Shown: positions 14,638-19,749 of the stretch, one piece after another
Position numbering within the stretch: the first letter of the stretch is position 1
How the letters are laid out: every line of letters starts with the position of its first letter
Assembly: GCA_002359055.1 (NCBI GenBank)
Contig: DEQC01000022.1
Span: 23,037-42,785, forward strand
Direction of reading: 5' to 3'
From: Flavobacteriales bacterium UBA3376
GTDB lineage: Bacteria; Bacteroidota; Bacteroidia; Flavobacteriales; Weeksellaceae
Length of the DNA stretch: 19,749 nt
Translations under genes and position numbers: made by a program
Notes under the pieces: generated by a model
The model's database searches: none
Seen by the model: only the letters and a program-made list of their open reading frames with translations
Told to the model about the DNA's origin: nothing

Positions 14638-14654
14638 TTTTTTCGATTAAACTT

Positions 14655-14685
14655 CAAAATTAGACATTTTAATACTTATGAGCAA
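14655..14685 (-). promoter_or_regulatory. Promoter for the TlpA-like / DUF493 operon
   Basis: On the minus strand TTG (14683-14685), a 20-bp spacer and TAATTTTG (14655-14662) match the Bacteroidota consensus. Transcription would start near 14649, giving a leader of 12-18 nt. Confidence 0.55.
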
Positions 14686-14788
14686 TTTATAATTATTTCA
14701 ATGATGGATAAATCTCCGCAGCTTTTCTAAACTTTAAAAAGTTCAATGCAAGGAAATTTTTGAATAATAAAATAATAACGAAGTTTCT

Positions 14789-14821
14789 AAAAAAAGTAGC
14801 TCCTCATGAAAATGAGGAGCT
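14789..14821 (-). terminator. Terminator of small RNA copy 1
   Basis: A perfect 10-bp stem (14798-14807 with 14812-14821) is followed on the minus strand by AC and T7 (14789-14795). On the plus strand the stem has no T tract after it, which sets the direction. Confidence 0.75.
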
Positions 14822-14867
14822 AACCTTAACTAACCTAAACCTATGAAAAAGCTATAAAGCCTTTCAA
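14789..14867 (-). ncRNA. Predicted small RNA, copy 1 of a tandem pair
   Basis: Predicted minus-strand transcript of about 79 nt. It has a TATATTTG -7 box (14873-14880), a 5' segment able to form a short hairpin with GCTTTTTC as its 3' arm, and a conserved single-stranded body CATAGGTTTAGGTT then AGTTAAGGTTAG. A terminator hairpin closes it: AGCTCCTCAT / ATGAGGAGCT with a 4-base loop, then AC and seven T. The body and terminator flanks are nearly identical to copy 2, about 310 bp away, and the stem shows a compensatory C-G to U-A change between copies. No -33 TTG is clear for this copy. I do not recognise an Rfam family. Ends are inferred, not measured. Confidence 0.6.
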
Positions 14868-14872
14868 TGCAT

Positions 14873-14880
14873 CAAATATA
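14873..14880 (-). promoter_or_regulatory. -7 element of small RNA copy 1
   Basis: On the minus strand TATATTTG is an exact TAnnTTTG match. The expected -33 position is an A/T run without TTG, so the promoter may be weak or need an activator. Direct repeats lie about 60-100 bp upstream of it. Confidence 0.45.
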
Positions 14881-14941
14881 AAATTATATTTTAATAAAAA
14901 AAACTTTAACAATTAAAATCATTTTGAAGTACAGTCTAACG

Positions 14942-14973
14942 AATACATAAGTCAGTAACTGTTAATACATAAG
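14942..14973. repeat. Direct repeat AATACATAAG, two copies 22 bp apart
   Basis: AATACATAAG occurs at 14942-14951 and 14964-14973. The 22-bp period is about two helical turns, so both copies face the same side of DNA. They lie roughly 75-105 bp upstream of the predicted start of small RNA copy 1. Confidence 0.4.
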
Positions 14974-15095
14974 CATTTCACTCAAAAGTTTTTAAAGTGA
15001 AAAAGAGAAGTTATTTCAACAAAAGATGGAATATTGACAGAGAAAATAGGTTTGAAAATGTGAAAAAAAAATCATCGTCAAATCAAGAAGTTTCT

Positions 15096-15136
15096 AAAAA
15101 AAGTAGCTCTTCAATCTTTTGAGAGAAAGAAGAGCT
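15096..15136 (-). terminator. Terminator of small RNA copy 2
   Basis: An 8-bp stem (15105-15112 with 15129-15136) is extended by an inner 4-bp helix after a 2x2 internal loop, followed on the minus strand by AC and T7 (15096-15102). Confidence 0.7.
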
Positions 15137-15178
15137 AACCTTAACCAACCTAAACCTATGAAAAGCTTTACGCTTAAC
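15096..15178 (-). ncRNA. Predicted small RNA, copy 2 of a tandem pair
   Basis: Predicted minus-strand transcript of about 83 nt. It has a full promoter (TTTG-N18-TATCTTTG, 15184-15213), a 5' segment with a short AAGC / GCTT hairpin, a conserved body CATAGGTTTAGGTT then GGTTAAGGTTAG, and a terminator stem AGCTCTTC / GAAGAGCT with an interrupted inner stem, then AC and seven T. The body differs from copy 1 at one base; the terminator loop differs freely, and the outer stem changes by a compensatory pair. The body is complementary to a sequence ending in AACCTATGAAAA, that is, an mRNA start region. It lies between argS and copy 1, all on the same strand, but argS ends about 108 bp before the promoter. 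Confidence 0.65.
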
Positions 15179-15183
15179 ACGGG

Positions 15184-15213
15184 CAAAGATAATAGCTTAT
15201 TTGTAATCACAAA
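15184..15213 (-). promoter_or_regulatory. Promoter of small RNA copy 2
   Basis: On the minus strand TTTG (15210-15213), an 18-bp spacer and TATCTTTG (15184-15191) are an exact consensus match, the same -7 box as lptB. No protein start follows it within the transcript, only the conserved body and terminator. Confidence 0.7.
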
Positions 15214-15321
15214 ATTTATTACGAAATATTTTTTCTATTTCCAATACTTTTTAGCGGAATTTTAAGAGTTCACATTGATTTATTATAAATTTTTAACCAA
15301 TTAAGTCTCAATGATAAAAGT

Positions 15322-17091
15322 TTACATTCTTTCCGGTGCATTAATTCCCAATAATCCCAAACAATTTTTAATTACCAAAGAAGTCCATTGACTCAAAAAC
15401 AATCTAAAGTTTTTGATATCCTCAGTTTCTGCCTTTAGAATTGCGTGATTTTGGTAGAATGAATTAAATAATTTCACCAAATCATAAACATAGTTCACAA
15501 TTAAGGCTGGACTCAATTCCGTGGCAGACTTTTGAATGGTTTCTTCCAACTCGTTCAAATGTCGAATGATTTCAATTTCTAATTCATTCAATTCAATCGA
15601 ATCGAAATTAAATTCTTTCGGTTTTTCTTTTCTTAAAATGGATTGAATCCTCGCATAAGTATATTGAACAAAAGGTCCAGTGTCACCATTGAAATCTACG
15701 CTTTCTTTAGGATTGAACAGCATTCCTTTCTTTGGATCAACTTTCAATATGAAGTATTTCAAAGCTCCCAATCCGATGGTTTCATACAACTGATTTCTTT
15801 CCTCTTCAGAATAATCATCCAATTTCCCTAATTCACTTGAAATTTCCTTAGCAGTTTGGAACATATCTTCCATCAAATCATCGGCATCTACAACCGTTCC
15901 TTCGCGTGATTTCATTTTACCATCAGGCAAATTCACCATTCCATACGAAAGATGTTCTAAAGTCTCGGCCCAGCTGTAACCCATTTTTTGTAAGATCAAA
16001 AACAAAACTTTGAAGTGATAATCTTGTTCATTCCCTACGACATAAATCAATTGATCGATGTCGAATTGTTCAAATCGCTCAACGGCAGTTCCAATATCTT
16101 GTGTCATATAAACCGCAGTTCCATCAGAACGCAAAACCAACTTTTCGTCCAAACCTTCTTCCGTCAAATCAATCCAAACCGATCCATCTTGTTTTTTAAA
16201 GAAAACACCTTTTTCAAGTCCTTCTTCGATCAGATTTTTTCCGAGCAAATAAGTATTACTTTCATATTGATTATGATCAAAATCAACACCTAAACGTTTA
16301 TAAGTCGCTTCAAATCCTTCATATACCCAAGCGTTCATTTTCTCCCAAAGATTTCTCACTTCTTCATCTCCTGCTTCCCATTTTCTTAGCATTTCTTGAG
16401 CTTCTAAAAAGATAGGTGCATTTTTGGTCGCTTCTTCTTCAGTCTGACCTTGATTGATGAGTTCTTCAATTTCTTTTTTATAATGTTTATCAAATTCAAC
16501 ATAATACTTTCCTACAAAATGATCACCTTTGGTTTGAGTAGATTCCGGAGTTTCACCATTTCCATACTTTTGCCAAGCAATCATGGATTTACAAATATGA
16601 ATTCCTCTATCGTTGATGATTTGAACTTTTTGAACTTTACATCCAGCTGCTTTATAAATTTGAGCCACTGAGTAACCCAAAAGATTGTTTCTAATATGAC
16701 CTAAATGTATAGGTTTATTGGTGTTAGGCGAAGAATATTCTACCATAACTGATTTTGATTCATCGGTCACTTCCTTAAATCCATACTCTTCATTGTTTGC
16801 ATTTTCTACAAATTCATGCAACCAAAAATTCGATGGAAAATTTAGGTTTAAAAACCCTTTAACAACGTTGAATTCAGTGATTAAATTTTTCTTCAACAAA
16901 GCTTCTCCAATTTCATTTCCGATTTCTTCAGGCTTTTTTCTCAAAGCTTTAATCAATGGAAAAGTCACCAAAGTATAATGTCCGTTGAATTCTTTTCGGG
17001 TATGTTGAATCTCAAGCCGTTCAAGTTCTAATTGATACAATTCGGATATGACTTCTTTTAAAATTTGATTTATTTTTTGCTTAAGATTCAT
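15322..17091 (-). CDS. argS: Arginyl-tRNA synthetase
   Basis: A 589-residue class I synthetase that charges tRNA-Arg. The N-terminal additional domain (about 1-110) precedes the catalytic core. The HIGH motif is H129-L-G-H132 in SSPNTNKPIHLGHIRNN, and the KMSKS equivalent is KMKSREGT. The C-terminal anticodon-binding domain ends in the family hallmark GINAPERM. The longest frame begins at a TTG at 17124, immediately after the yebC stop, but the ATG at 17091 gives MNLKQKINQI, the usual start for this family, so I chose it. The 33-bp gap to yebC suggests cotranscription. No clear terminator follows. Confidence 0.96.
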   Translation of the reverse strand: MNLKQKINQILKEVISELYQLELERLEIQHTRKEFNGHYTLVTFPLIKALRKKPEEIGNEIGEALLKKNLITEFNVVKGFLNLNFPSNFWLHEFVENANNEEYGFKEVTDESKSVMVEYSSPNTNKPIHLGHIRNNLLGYSVAQIYKAAGCKVQKVQIINDRGIHICKSMIAWQKYGNGETPESTQTKGDHFVGKYYVEFDKHYKKEIEELINQGQTEEEATKNAPIFLEAQEMLRKWEAGDEEVRNLWEKMNAWVYEGFEATYKRLGVDFDHNQYESNTYLLGKNLIEEGLEKGVFFKKQDGSVWIDLTEEGLDEKLVLRSDGTAVYMTQDIGTAVERFEQFDIDQLIYVVGNEQDYHFKVLFLILQKMGYSWAETLEHLSYGMVNLPDGKMKSREGTVVDADDLMEDMFQTAKEISSELGKLDDYSEEERNQLYETIGLGALKYFILKVDPKKGMLFNPKESVDFNGDTGPFVQYTYARIQSILRKEKPKEFNFDSIELNELEIEIIRHLNELEETIQKSATELSPALIVNYVYDLVKLFNSFYQNHAILKAETEDIKNFRLFLSQWTSLVIKNCLGLLGINAPERM

Positions 17092-17124
17092 TTTTAAAGT
17101 ATTTATTTTATTTCGTTTAAACAA

Positions 17125-17835
17125 TTAGTTAGCAACATTGGTGAAGACGTTTTGAACATCTTCATCTTCTTCTATTTTTTCGAGTAATTTATCGATATCT
17201 GCTTGTTGTTCTTCCGTAAGGCTTTTCGTAACCGTAGGAATTCTATCAAATCCACTTGAAATAATTTCCAATCCGGTTTCTTCAAAAAAGCTTTGCATTT
17301 GACCAAATTTATCAAAAGGCGCATACACGATTACATTTCCATCTTCTTCGAACAATTCTTCAGCTCCATAATCTATAAGATCGAGTTCCAATTCTTCTAA
17401 GTTAACGTTTTCGCCTTTGATAGTGAAATTACAAATATGGTCAAACATAAATTCGACAGAACCTTGAGTTCCCAAACTGCCATTGCACTTATTGAAATAA
17501 CTTCTGATATTGGCGACAGTTCTGTTGTTATTATCAGTCGCAGTTTCAACTAAAATTGCAATTCCGTGAGGTCCATAACCTTCGAACAAAACTTCTTTGT
17601 AAGCGGCTGTGTCCTTTTCGGAAGCTTTTTTAATCGCTCTTTCGACATTTTCTTTGGGCATATTAGCAGCTTTCGCATTTTGAATCACTGCCCTAAGCCT
17701 TGAGTTCGTATCTGGATTTGGTCCTCCTTCTTTAACTGCTATAGAAATGTCTTTGCCAAGACGAGTGAAAGTTTTGGACATCGAAGCCCAACGTTTGAAC
17801 TTTCTTTCTTTTCTGAACTCAAAAGCTCTTCCCAT
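17125..17835 (-). CDS. YebC/PmpR family protein (TACO1-like translation factor)
   Basis: A 236-residue member of the YebC family, recognised from MGRAFEFRKERK, then SKTFTRLGKDISIAVKEGG, the NMPKENVERAIKKA segment and YEGYGPHGIAI-type motif (here FEGYGPHGIAIL). It is annotated in many genomes as a transcriptional regulator, but relatives including TACO1 act on the ribosome during difficult elongation. The adjacent argS and nearby prfC fit a translation role. The C-terminus is acidic (EEDEDVQNVF). A TAATTTTG box (17855-17862) lies about 20 bp upstream of the ATG. Confidence 0.92.
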   Translation of the reverse strand: MGRAFEFRKERKFKRWASMSKTFTRLGKDISIAVKEGGPNPDTNSRLRAVIQNAKAANMPKENVERAIKKASEKDTAAYKEVLFEGYGPHGIAILVETATDNNNRTVANIRSYFNKCNGSLGTQGSVEFMFDHICNFTIKGENVNLEELELDLIDYGAEELFEEDGNVIVYAPFDKFGQMQSFFEETGLEIISSGFDRIPTVTKSLTEEQQADIDKLLEKIEEDEDVQNVFTNVAN

Positions 17836-17854
17836 TATTTCTAAATTTTGGTTG

Positions 17855-17862
17855 CAAAATTA
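17855..17862 (-). promoter_or_regulatory. -7 element for yebC-argS
   Basis: On the minus strand TAATTTTG is an exact TAnnTTTG match, 19 bp before the ATG of the yebC-family gene. The nearest well-placed TTG is 25 bp upstream of it, so the -33 box is weak. Confidence 0.45.
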
Positions 17863-17923
17863 AGGTTTTTCAACCTATTTTTAAAAACAATTTAATTATA
17901 TAATTACTTCTAAAAGATTAAAA

Positions 17924-17995
17924 TTAGAACTTATAAACAAATGCATTGACGTTCATACCTGCACCTACTGAGGCAAATAAAACTATATCGGTCTT
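17924..17995 (-). pseudogene. C-terminal remnant of a FabH-like ketoacyl-ACP synthase III
   Basis: The minus strand encodes K-T-DIVLFASVGAGMNVNAFVYKF and then a stop. This closely resembles the extreme C-terminus of FabH-like beta-ketoacyl-ACP synthases of Bacteroidota, where a GD-x-V-x-x-ASVGAGMN-x-NA strand-loop-strand ends the thiolase fold. The frame meets a TAG stop about seven codons upstream and no other part of a ketosynthase (no Cys-His-Asn catalytic triad) is present nearby. It is most simply the tail of a gene lost by deletion. The recognition is from memory of the motif and was not searched. Confidence 0.5.
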
Positions 17996-18311
17996 TTGAA
18001 TTAAATTATTCGTCTATTGCATTAATTTTCAATTAATTCTATTCACCTTTAAAATTAAATGCTTAAATTGCGGCATATTTAATAGAAATCAATAATAGTT
18101 CATTCTTTTTTGGTTGCTTTAGATTACAAACCAAATTTTTAATTGATATGAACTTTTTTCCGAGACTTCACATTCGTCAAAACTTTCAGACTTCATTTAC
18201 TTTATCACAGTATTGCAGCTAATTCTTTTAAAACATTGGTTTTATAAGCATTTGGAAAGATATTTCACAAAGCTTATTAACAGTGAATAATAATTTAATA
18301 TATAATAAAAT

Positions 18312-18746
18312 ATGGGAGATTCTTTTTTCAAAAAAGAAAACGCTAAAAGAAAAGCCAAAAAAAGACAAGAAAAAAAACTGAGAAGGGAAGAAAGGAAAAG
18401 CAATAACAATAAGGGACAACCTATTGAAAATATGTTTGCTTACGTCGATGAGTTTGGTGTAATTACAACTACGCCACCCGACACGAAAAACAAAAAAGAA
18501 ATCGATATTGATAAAATCGTATTAGGTGCAGCTAAGATCGAAAAAGAGCCGACGACCTTTACAGGAAGCGTCACTCATTATAGCGACAAAGGCTATGGAT
18601 TTATCACGGATGATGCTACGAAAACCAACATCTTTTTTCATAAAAACGATTTGTTACAAACCGTCAGATTAAATGACAAAGTAACATTTGGGAAGAAAAA
18701 AACACCAAGAGGTGATAATGCAATTCAAATAAAGAAAATTCAATAA
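18312..18746 (+). CDS. Cold-shock-domain protein with a basic N-terminal extension
   Basis: A 144-residue protein. Residues 5-35 are very basic (FFKKENAKRKAKKRQEKK and onward) and probably helical, 36-80 form a linker, and 82-144 are a cold-shock domain (OB fold). RNP1 is KGYGFI (93-98), and RNP2 is IFFH (107-110). It should bind single-stranded RNA or DNA; the Lys/Arg tail may add non-specific RNA or ribosome contacts. It is followed after 18 bp by a minimal CspA-like gene, which is thus probably cotranscribed. The combination of a basic arm and a C-terminal CSD is common in flavobacteria, but its role is not established. Confidence 0.85.
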   Translation: MGDSFFKKENAKRKAKKRQEKKLRREERKSNNNKGQPIENMFAYVDEFGVITTTPPDTKNKKEIDIDKIVLGAAKIEKEPTTFTGSVTHYSDKGYGFITDDATKTNIFFHKNDLLQTVRLNDKVTFGKKKTPRGDNAIQIKKIQ

Positions 18747-18764
18747 CAATAAATATTTAAAACA

Positions 18765-18959
18765 ATGCAAAAAGGAACAGTAAAATTTTTCAATGAAATG
18801 AAAGGCTTCGGATTTATCACTCCAGAAGATGGTGGGAAAGATGTATTCGTACATTCATCTGCACTTAGCCAAAGAATTTTTGAAAATGATATCGTAACTT
18901 ACGAAGTTGAAAACGGACAAAAAGGGATCAACGCAGTAAATGTAAAAAGAGTTGATTAA
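18765..18959 (+). CDS. CspA-type cold-shock protein
   Basis: A 64-residue single cold-shock domain. RNP1 is KGFGFI (13-18), RNP2 VFVH (27-30), starting with the typical GTVKFFN. It acts as an RNA chaperone or antiterminator in the cytoplasm. It is the second gene of a two-gene unit with the longer CSD protein and is followed by a strong terminator. The length is normal for the family. Confidence 0.95.
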   Translation: MQKGTVKFFNEMKGFGFITPEDGGKDVFVHSSALSQRIFENDIVTYEVENGQKGINAVNVKRVD

Positions 18960-18982
18960 ATCATACACTTTGAATGAAACGA

Positions 18983-19008
18983 AAAAGCTCCTCTAAAGGA
19001 GCTTTTTT
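18983..19008. terminator. Bidirectional terminator after the cold-shock pair
   Basis: A 10-bp stem AAAAGCTCCT / AGGAGCTTTT (18983-18992 and 18997-19006) with loop CTAA, flanked by A and T tracts on the two sides. It ends the cold-shock unit (+) and the convergent lipoprotein gene (-). Confidence 0.88.
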
Positions 19009-19020
19009 ATGAATTTATTT

Positions 19021-19575
19021 TTATTTCAACTCTTTAAAAGTAAATTTAATTTCATCGATTTTTTCTTTATTTCTTGATTCCATACTCGATAAAGTCCAAG
19101 AAGAAATTTGATAAAAGTATTCTTCAGCTTCGAAAATAGTTAAAGAATAATATACATCCACCTCTTCAACTACCCCATTAAACTCCAAATATTTTGCAGA
19201 TAAACCATTGATATCAACATCAAAAAAATCTGTATGATTATAAATCTCAAAATTATTGTTTAAACCTTCCCATATCAAGTTTGTATAGGTTTCTAAATCC
19301 ATGTCATAATACTCAGGTAAATTAACTTTCATAAAGAAATCATTCACCTCATCTTTGGATTCCTCAAATACAAGTACATAGAATTCCATGAATTCATTTT
19401 TAAGCTGCAATGCAGCTTCAGCATTTATATCATCAGATTCCATTAAAGTAGCAGGAATAGTCAATGAAAATTTATCTTCGAAAGTAACTGTTTTATATCC
19501 AAAACTTGATTTACATGCAGCTACAAAAAATAGCGACATGCAGATAATAATAAATTGTCTCACTTTGTTTTTCAA
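19021..19575 (-). CDS. Lipoprotein of unknown function
   Basis: A 184-residue lipoprotein with lipobox VAAC (C21). The mature part (FGYKTVTFEDKFSLTIPATL, then a helical acidic middle and SLTIFEAEEYFYQISSWT near the end) resembles the PsbP/DcrB-like alpha-beta sandwich found in many small bacterial lipoproteins, but this is only a fold impression. The start is a TTG at 19575 placed directly after the TAA of the upstream VOC gene (TAATTG), with no ATG before the lipobox that would leave a full signal peptide. Translation coupling is likely. The gene ends at the shared terminator. Confidence 0.65.
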   Translation of the reverse strand: MKNKVRQFIIICMSLFFVAACKSSFGYKTVTFEDKFSLTIPATLMESDDINAEAALQLKNEFMEFYVLVFEESKDEVNDFFMKVNLPEYYDMDLETYTNLIWEGLNNNFEIYNHTDFFDVDINGLSAKYLEFNGVVEEVDVYYSLTIFEAEEYFYQISSWTLSSMESRNKEKIDEIKFTFKELK

Positions 19576-19749
19576 TTAATTAAGTTCATCCAAAAGCCCT
19601 TCTACATCCAAGGAAATCGTGTACATAGCTATGTTTCCATTTTCGTCTAAAGGCCACTCTTCTTTGGGTCTGTCCCAATAAAGCTCAACTCCATTTCCGT
19701 CGGGATCATCCAAATAAATTGCTTCTGAAACTCCATGATCACTCACTCC
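19576..19749 (-). CDS. VOC/glyoxalase family protein, C-terminal fragment (cut by window edge)
   Basis: The last 57 residues of a vicinal-oxygen-chelate family protein. DHGVSEAIYLDDPDGNGVEL then YWDRP is the hallmark of CatE-like ring-cleaving dioxygenases and related glyoxalases; the Glu in GNGVEL is the usual third metal ligand. The N-terminal part, with the first His ligand, lies beyond position 19749. The stop TAA (19576-19578) abuts the TTG start of the next lipoprotein. Family call firm, substrate unknown. Confidence 0.85.
   Translation of the reverse strand, partial: GVSDHGVSEAIYLDDPDGNGVELYWDRPKEEWPLDENGNIAMYTISLDVEGLLDELN

Larger units (their letters stand above)
14638..15321. other. 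684-bp region without protein genes holding a tandem small-RNA pair
   Basis: Between argS and the TlpA-like gene there is no ORF with coding character. Two related minus-strand units (about 14789-14867 and 15096-15178) each carry a promoter element, a conserved body and a terminator. Between them lie a pair of 10-bp direct repeats (14942-14951, 14964-14973) and a weak hairpin (14976-15002). Confidence 0.7.
17836..18311. other. 476-bp intergenic region with a gene remnant
   Basis: Between yebC and the divergent cold-shock gene. It holds the yebC promoter and, at 17924-17995, a short minus-strand ketosynthase remnant. The rest (18005-18311) is AT-rich, with no coding frame or hairpin that I can support. 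It must also carry the promoter of the cold-shock pair, but no exact consensus was found. Confidence 0.6.

Noticed and set aside
14824..14845. Telomere-like runs (TTAGGTTTAGG on the minus strand) in the conserved body.
   Set aside because: Only one or two units per copy and the same length in both; there is no tandem array, so the likeness is accidental.
14976..15002. Hairpin TTTCACT / AGTGAAA between the two small RNAs.
   Set aside because: It is followed by no T tract on either strand and the inner part pairs poorly; AT-rich DNA gives such hairpins by chance.
14843..15265. Plus-strand reading of the two repeats as leaders followed by ATGAAAA and short peptides (4 and 35 codons).
   Set aside because: The two frames after the ATG are unrelated and have no shared protein, while both promoters and both T tracts point to minus-strand transcripts.
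17092..17124. Longer argS beginning at a TTG directly after the yebC stop.
   Set aside because: The added 11 residues are not typical of ArgS and the ATG at 17091 gives the expected N-terminus.
18228..18419. Minus-strand 63-codon frame over the start of the cold-shock gene.
   Set aside because: It is the antisense of the Lys/Arg-rich arm, which reads as a Phe/Ser-rich pseudo-membrane segment; it has no family likeness.
1..19749. tRNA genes, CRISPR arrays, insertion sequences or phage genes.
   Set aside because: I found no cloverleaf, spaced repeat array, transposase motif or terminal inverted repeat on either strand.

Overview
The window is chromosomal DNA from a low-GC member of the Bacteroidota, most likely a flavobacterium. 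The evidence is a GLPGLI-family protein, secreted proteins whose signal peptides end in NAQ, QAQ or DAQ, many small SCSS-type lipoproteins, weak or absent Shine-Dalgarno sequences, and repeated matches to the Bacteroidota promoter TTG-N17-25-TAnnTTTG. I see no phage, transposon, CRISPR array, tRNA or rRNA. Most of the content is housekeeping genes mixed with envelope and secreted proteins.

Layout. 1-1081 (+): a small HMA metal-binding protein and a GLPGLI protein, closed by a strong terminator. 1080-3663 (-): a VIT-VWA-TSP3-OmpA envelope protein followed by a small TSP3 lipoprotein that has its own promoter inside the end of the larger gene. 3760-5456 (+): a JmjC-like cupin dioxygenase, then LptB, whose promoter implies an almost leaderless mRNA. 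5471-9174 (-): three secreted proteins in a row, among them an 818-residue protein with four cysteine-bracketed repeats and a 181-residue protein built from a duplicated module that also ends the 818-residue protein. 9649-11858 (-): an M1 metallopeptidase and a lipoprotein. 12082-14637 (-): a TlpA-type thioredoxin lipoprotein, a DUF493 protein and release factor 3.

14638-15321 has no protein gene but is the most interesting stretch. It holds two related minus-strand units, each with a TAnnTTTG promoter element, a conserved body of about 25 nt and a terminator hairpin ending in T7. Their sequences point to a tandem pair of about 80-nt small RNAs. The hairpin stems differ by a compensatory base-pair change. 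The conserved body is complementary to a hypothetical mRNA leader running into AUGAAAA, which suggests trans-acting control of translation starts.

15322-17835 (-): YebC and arginyl-tRNA synthetase. With PrfC nearby this makes a loose translation neighbourhood. 17836-18311 is intergenic and contains a C-terminal remnant of a FabH-like ketoacyl-ACP synthase. 18312-19006 (+): two adjacent cold-shock-domain proteins and a bidirectional terminator. 19021-19749 (-): a lipoprotein and the C-terminal end of a VOC/glyoxalase-family enzyme cut by the window edge.
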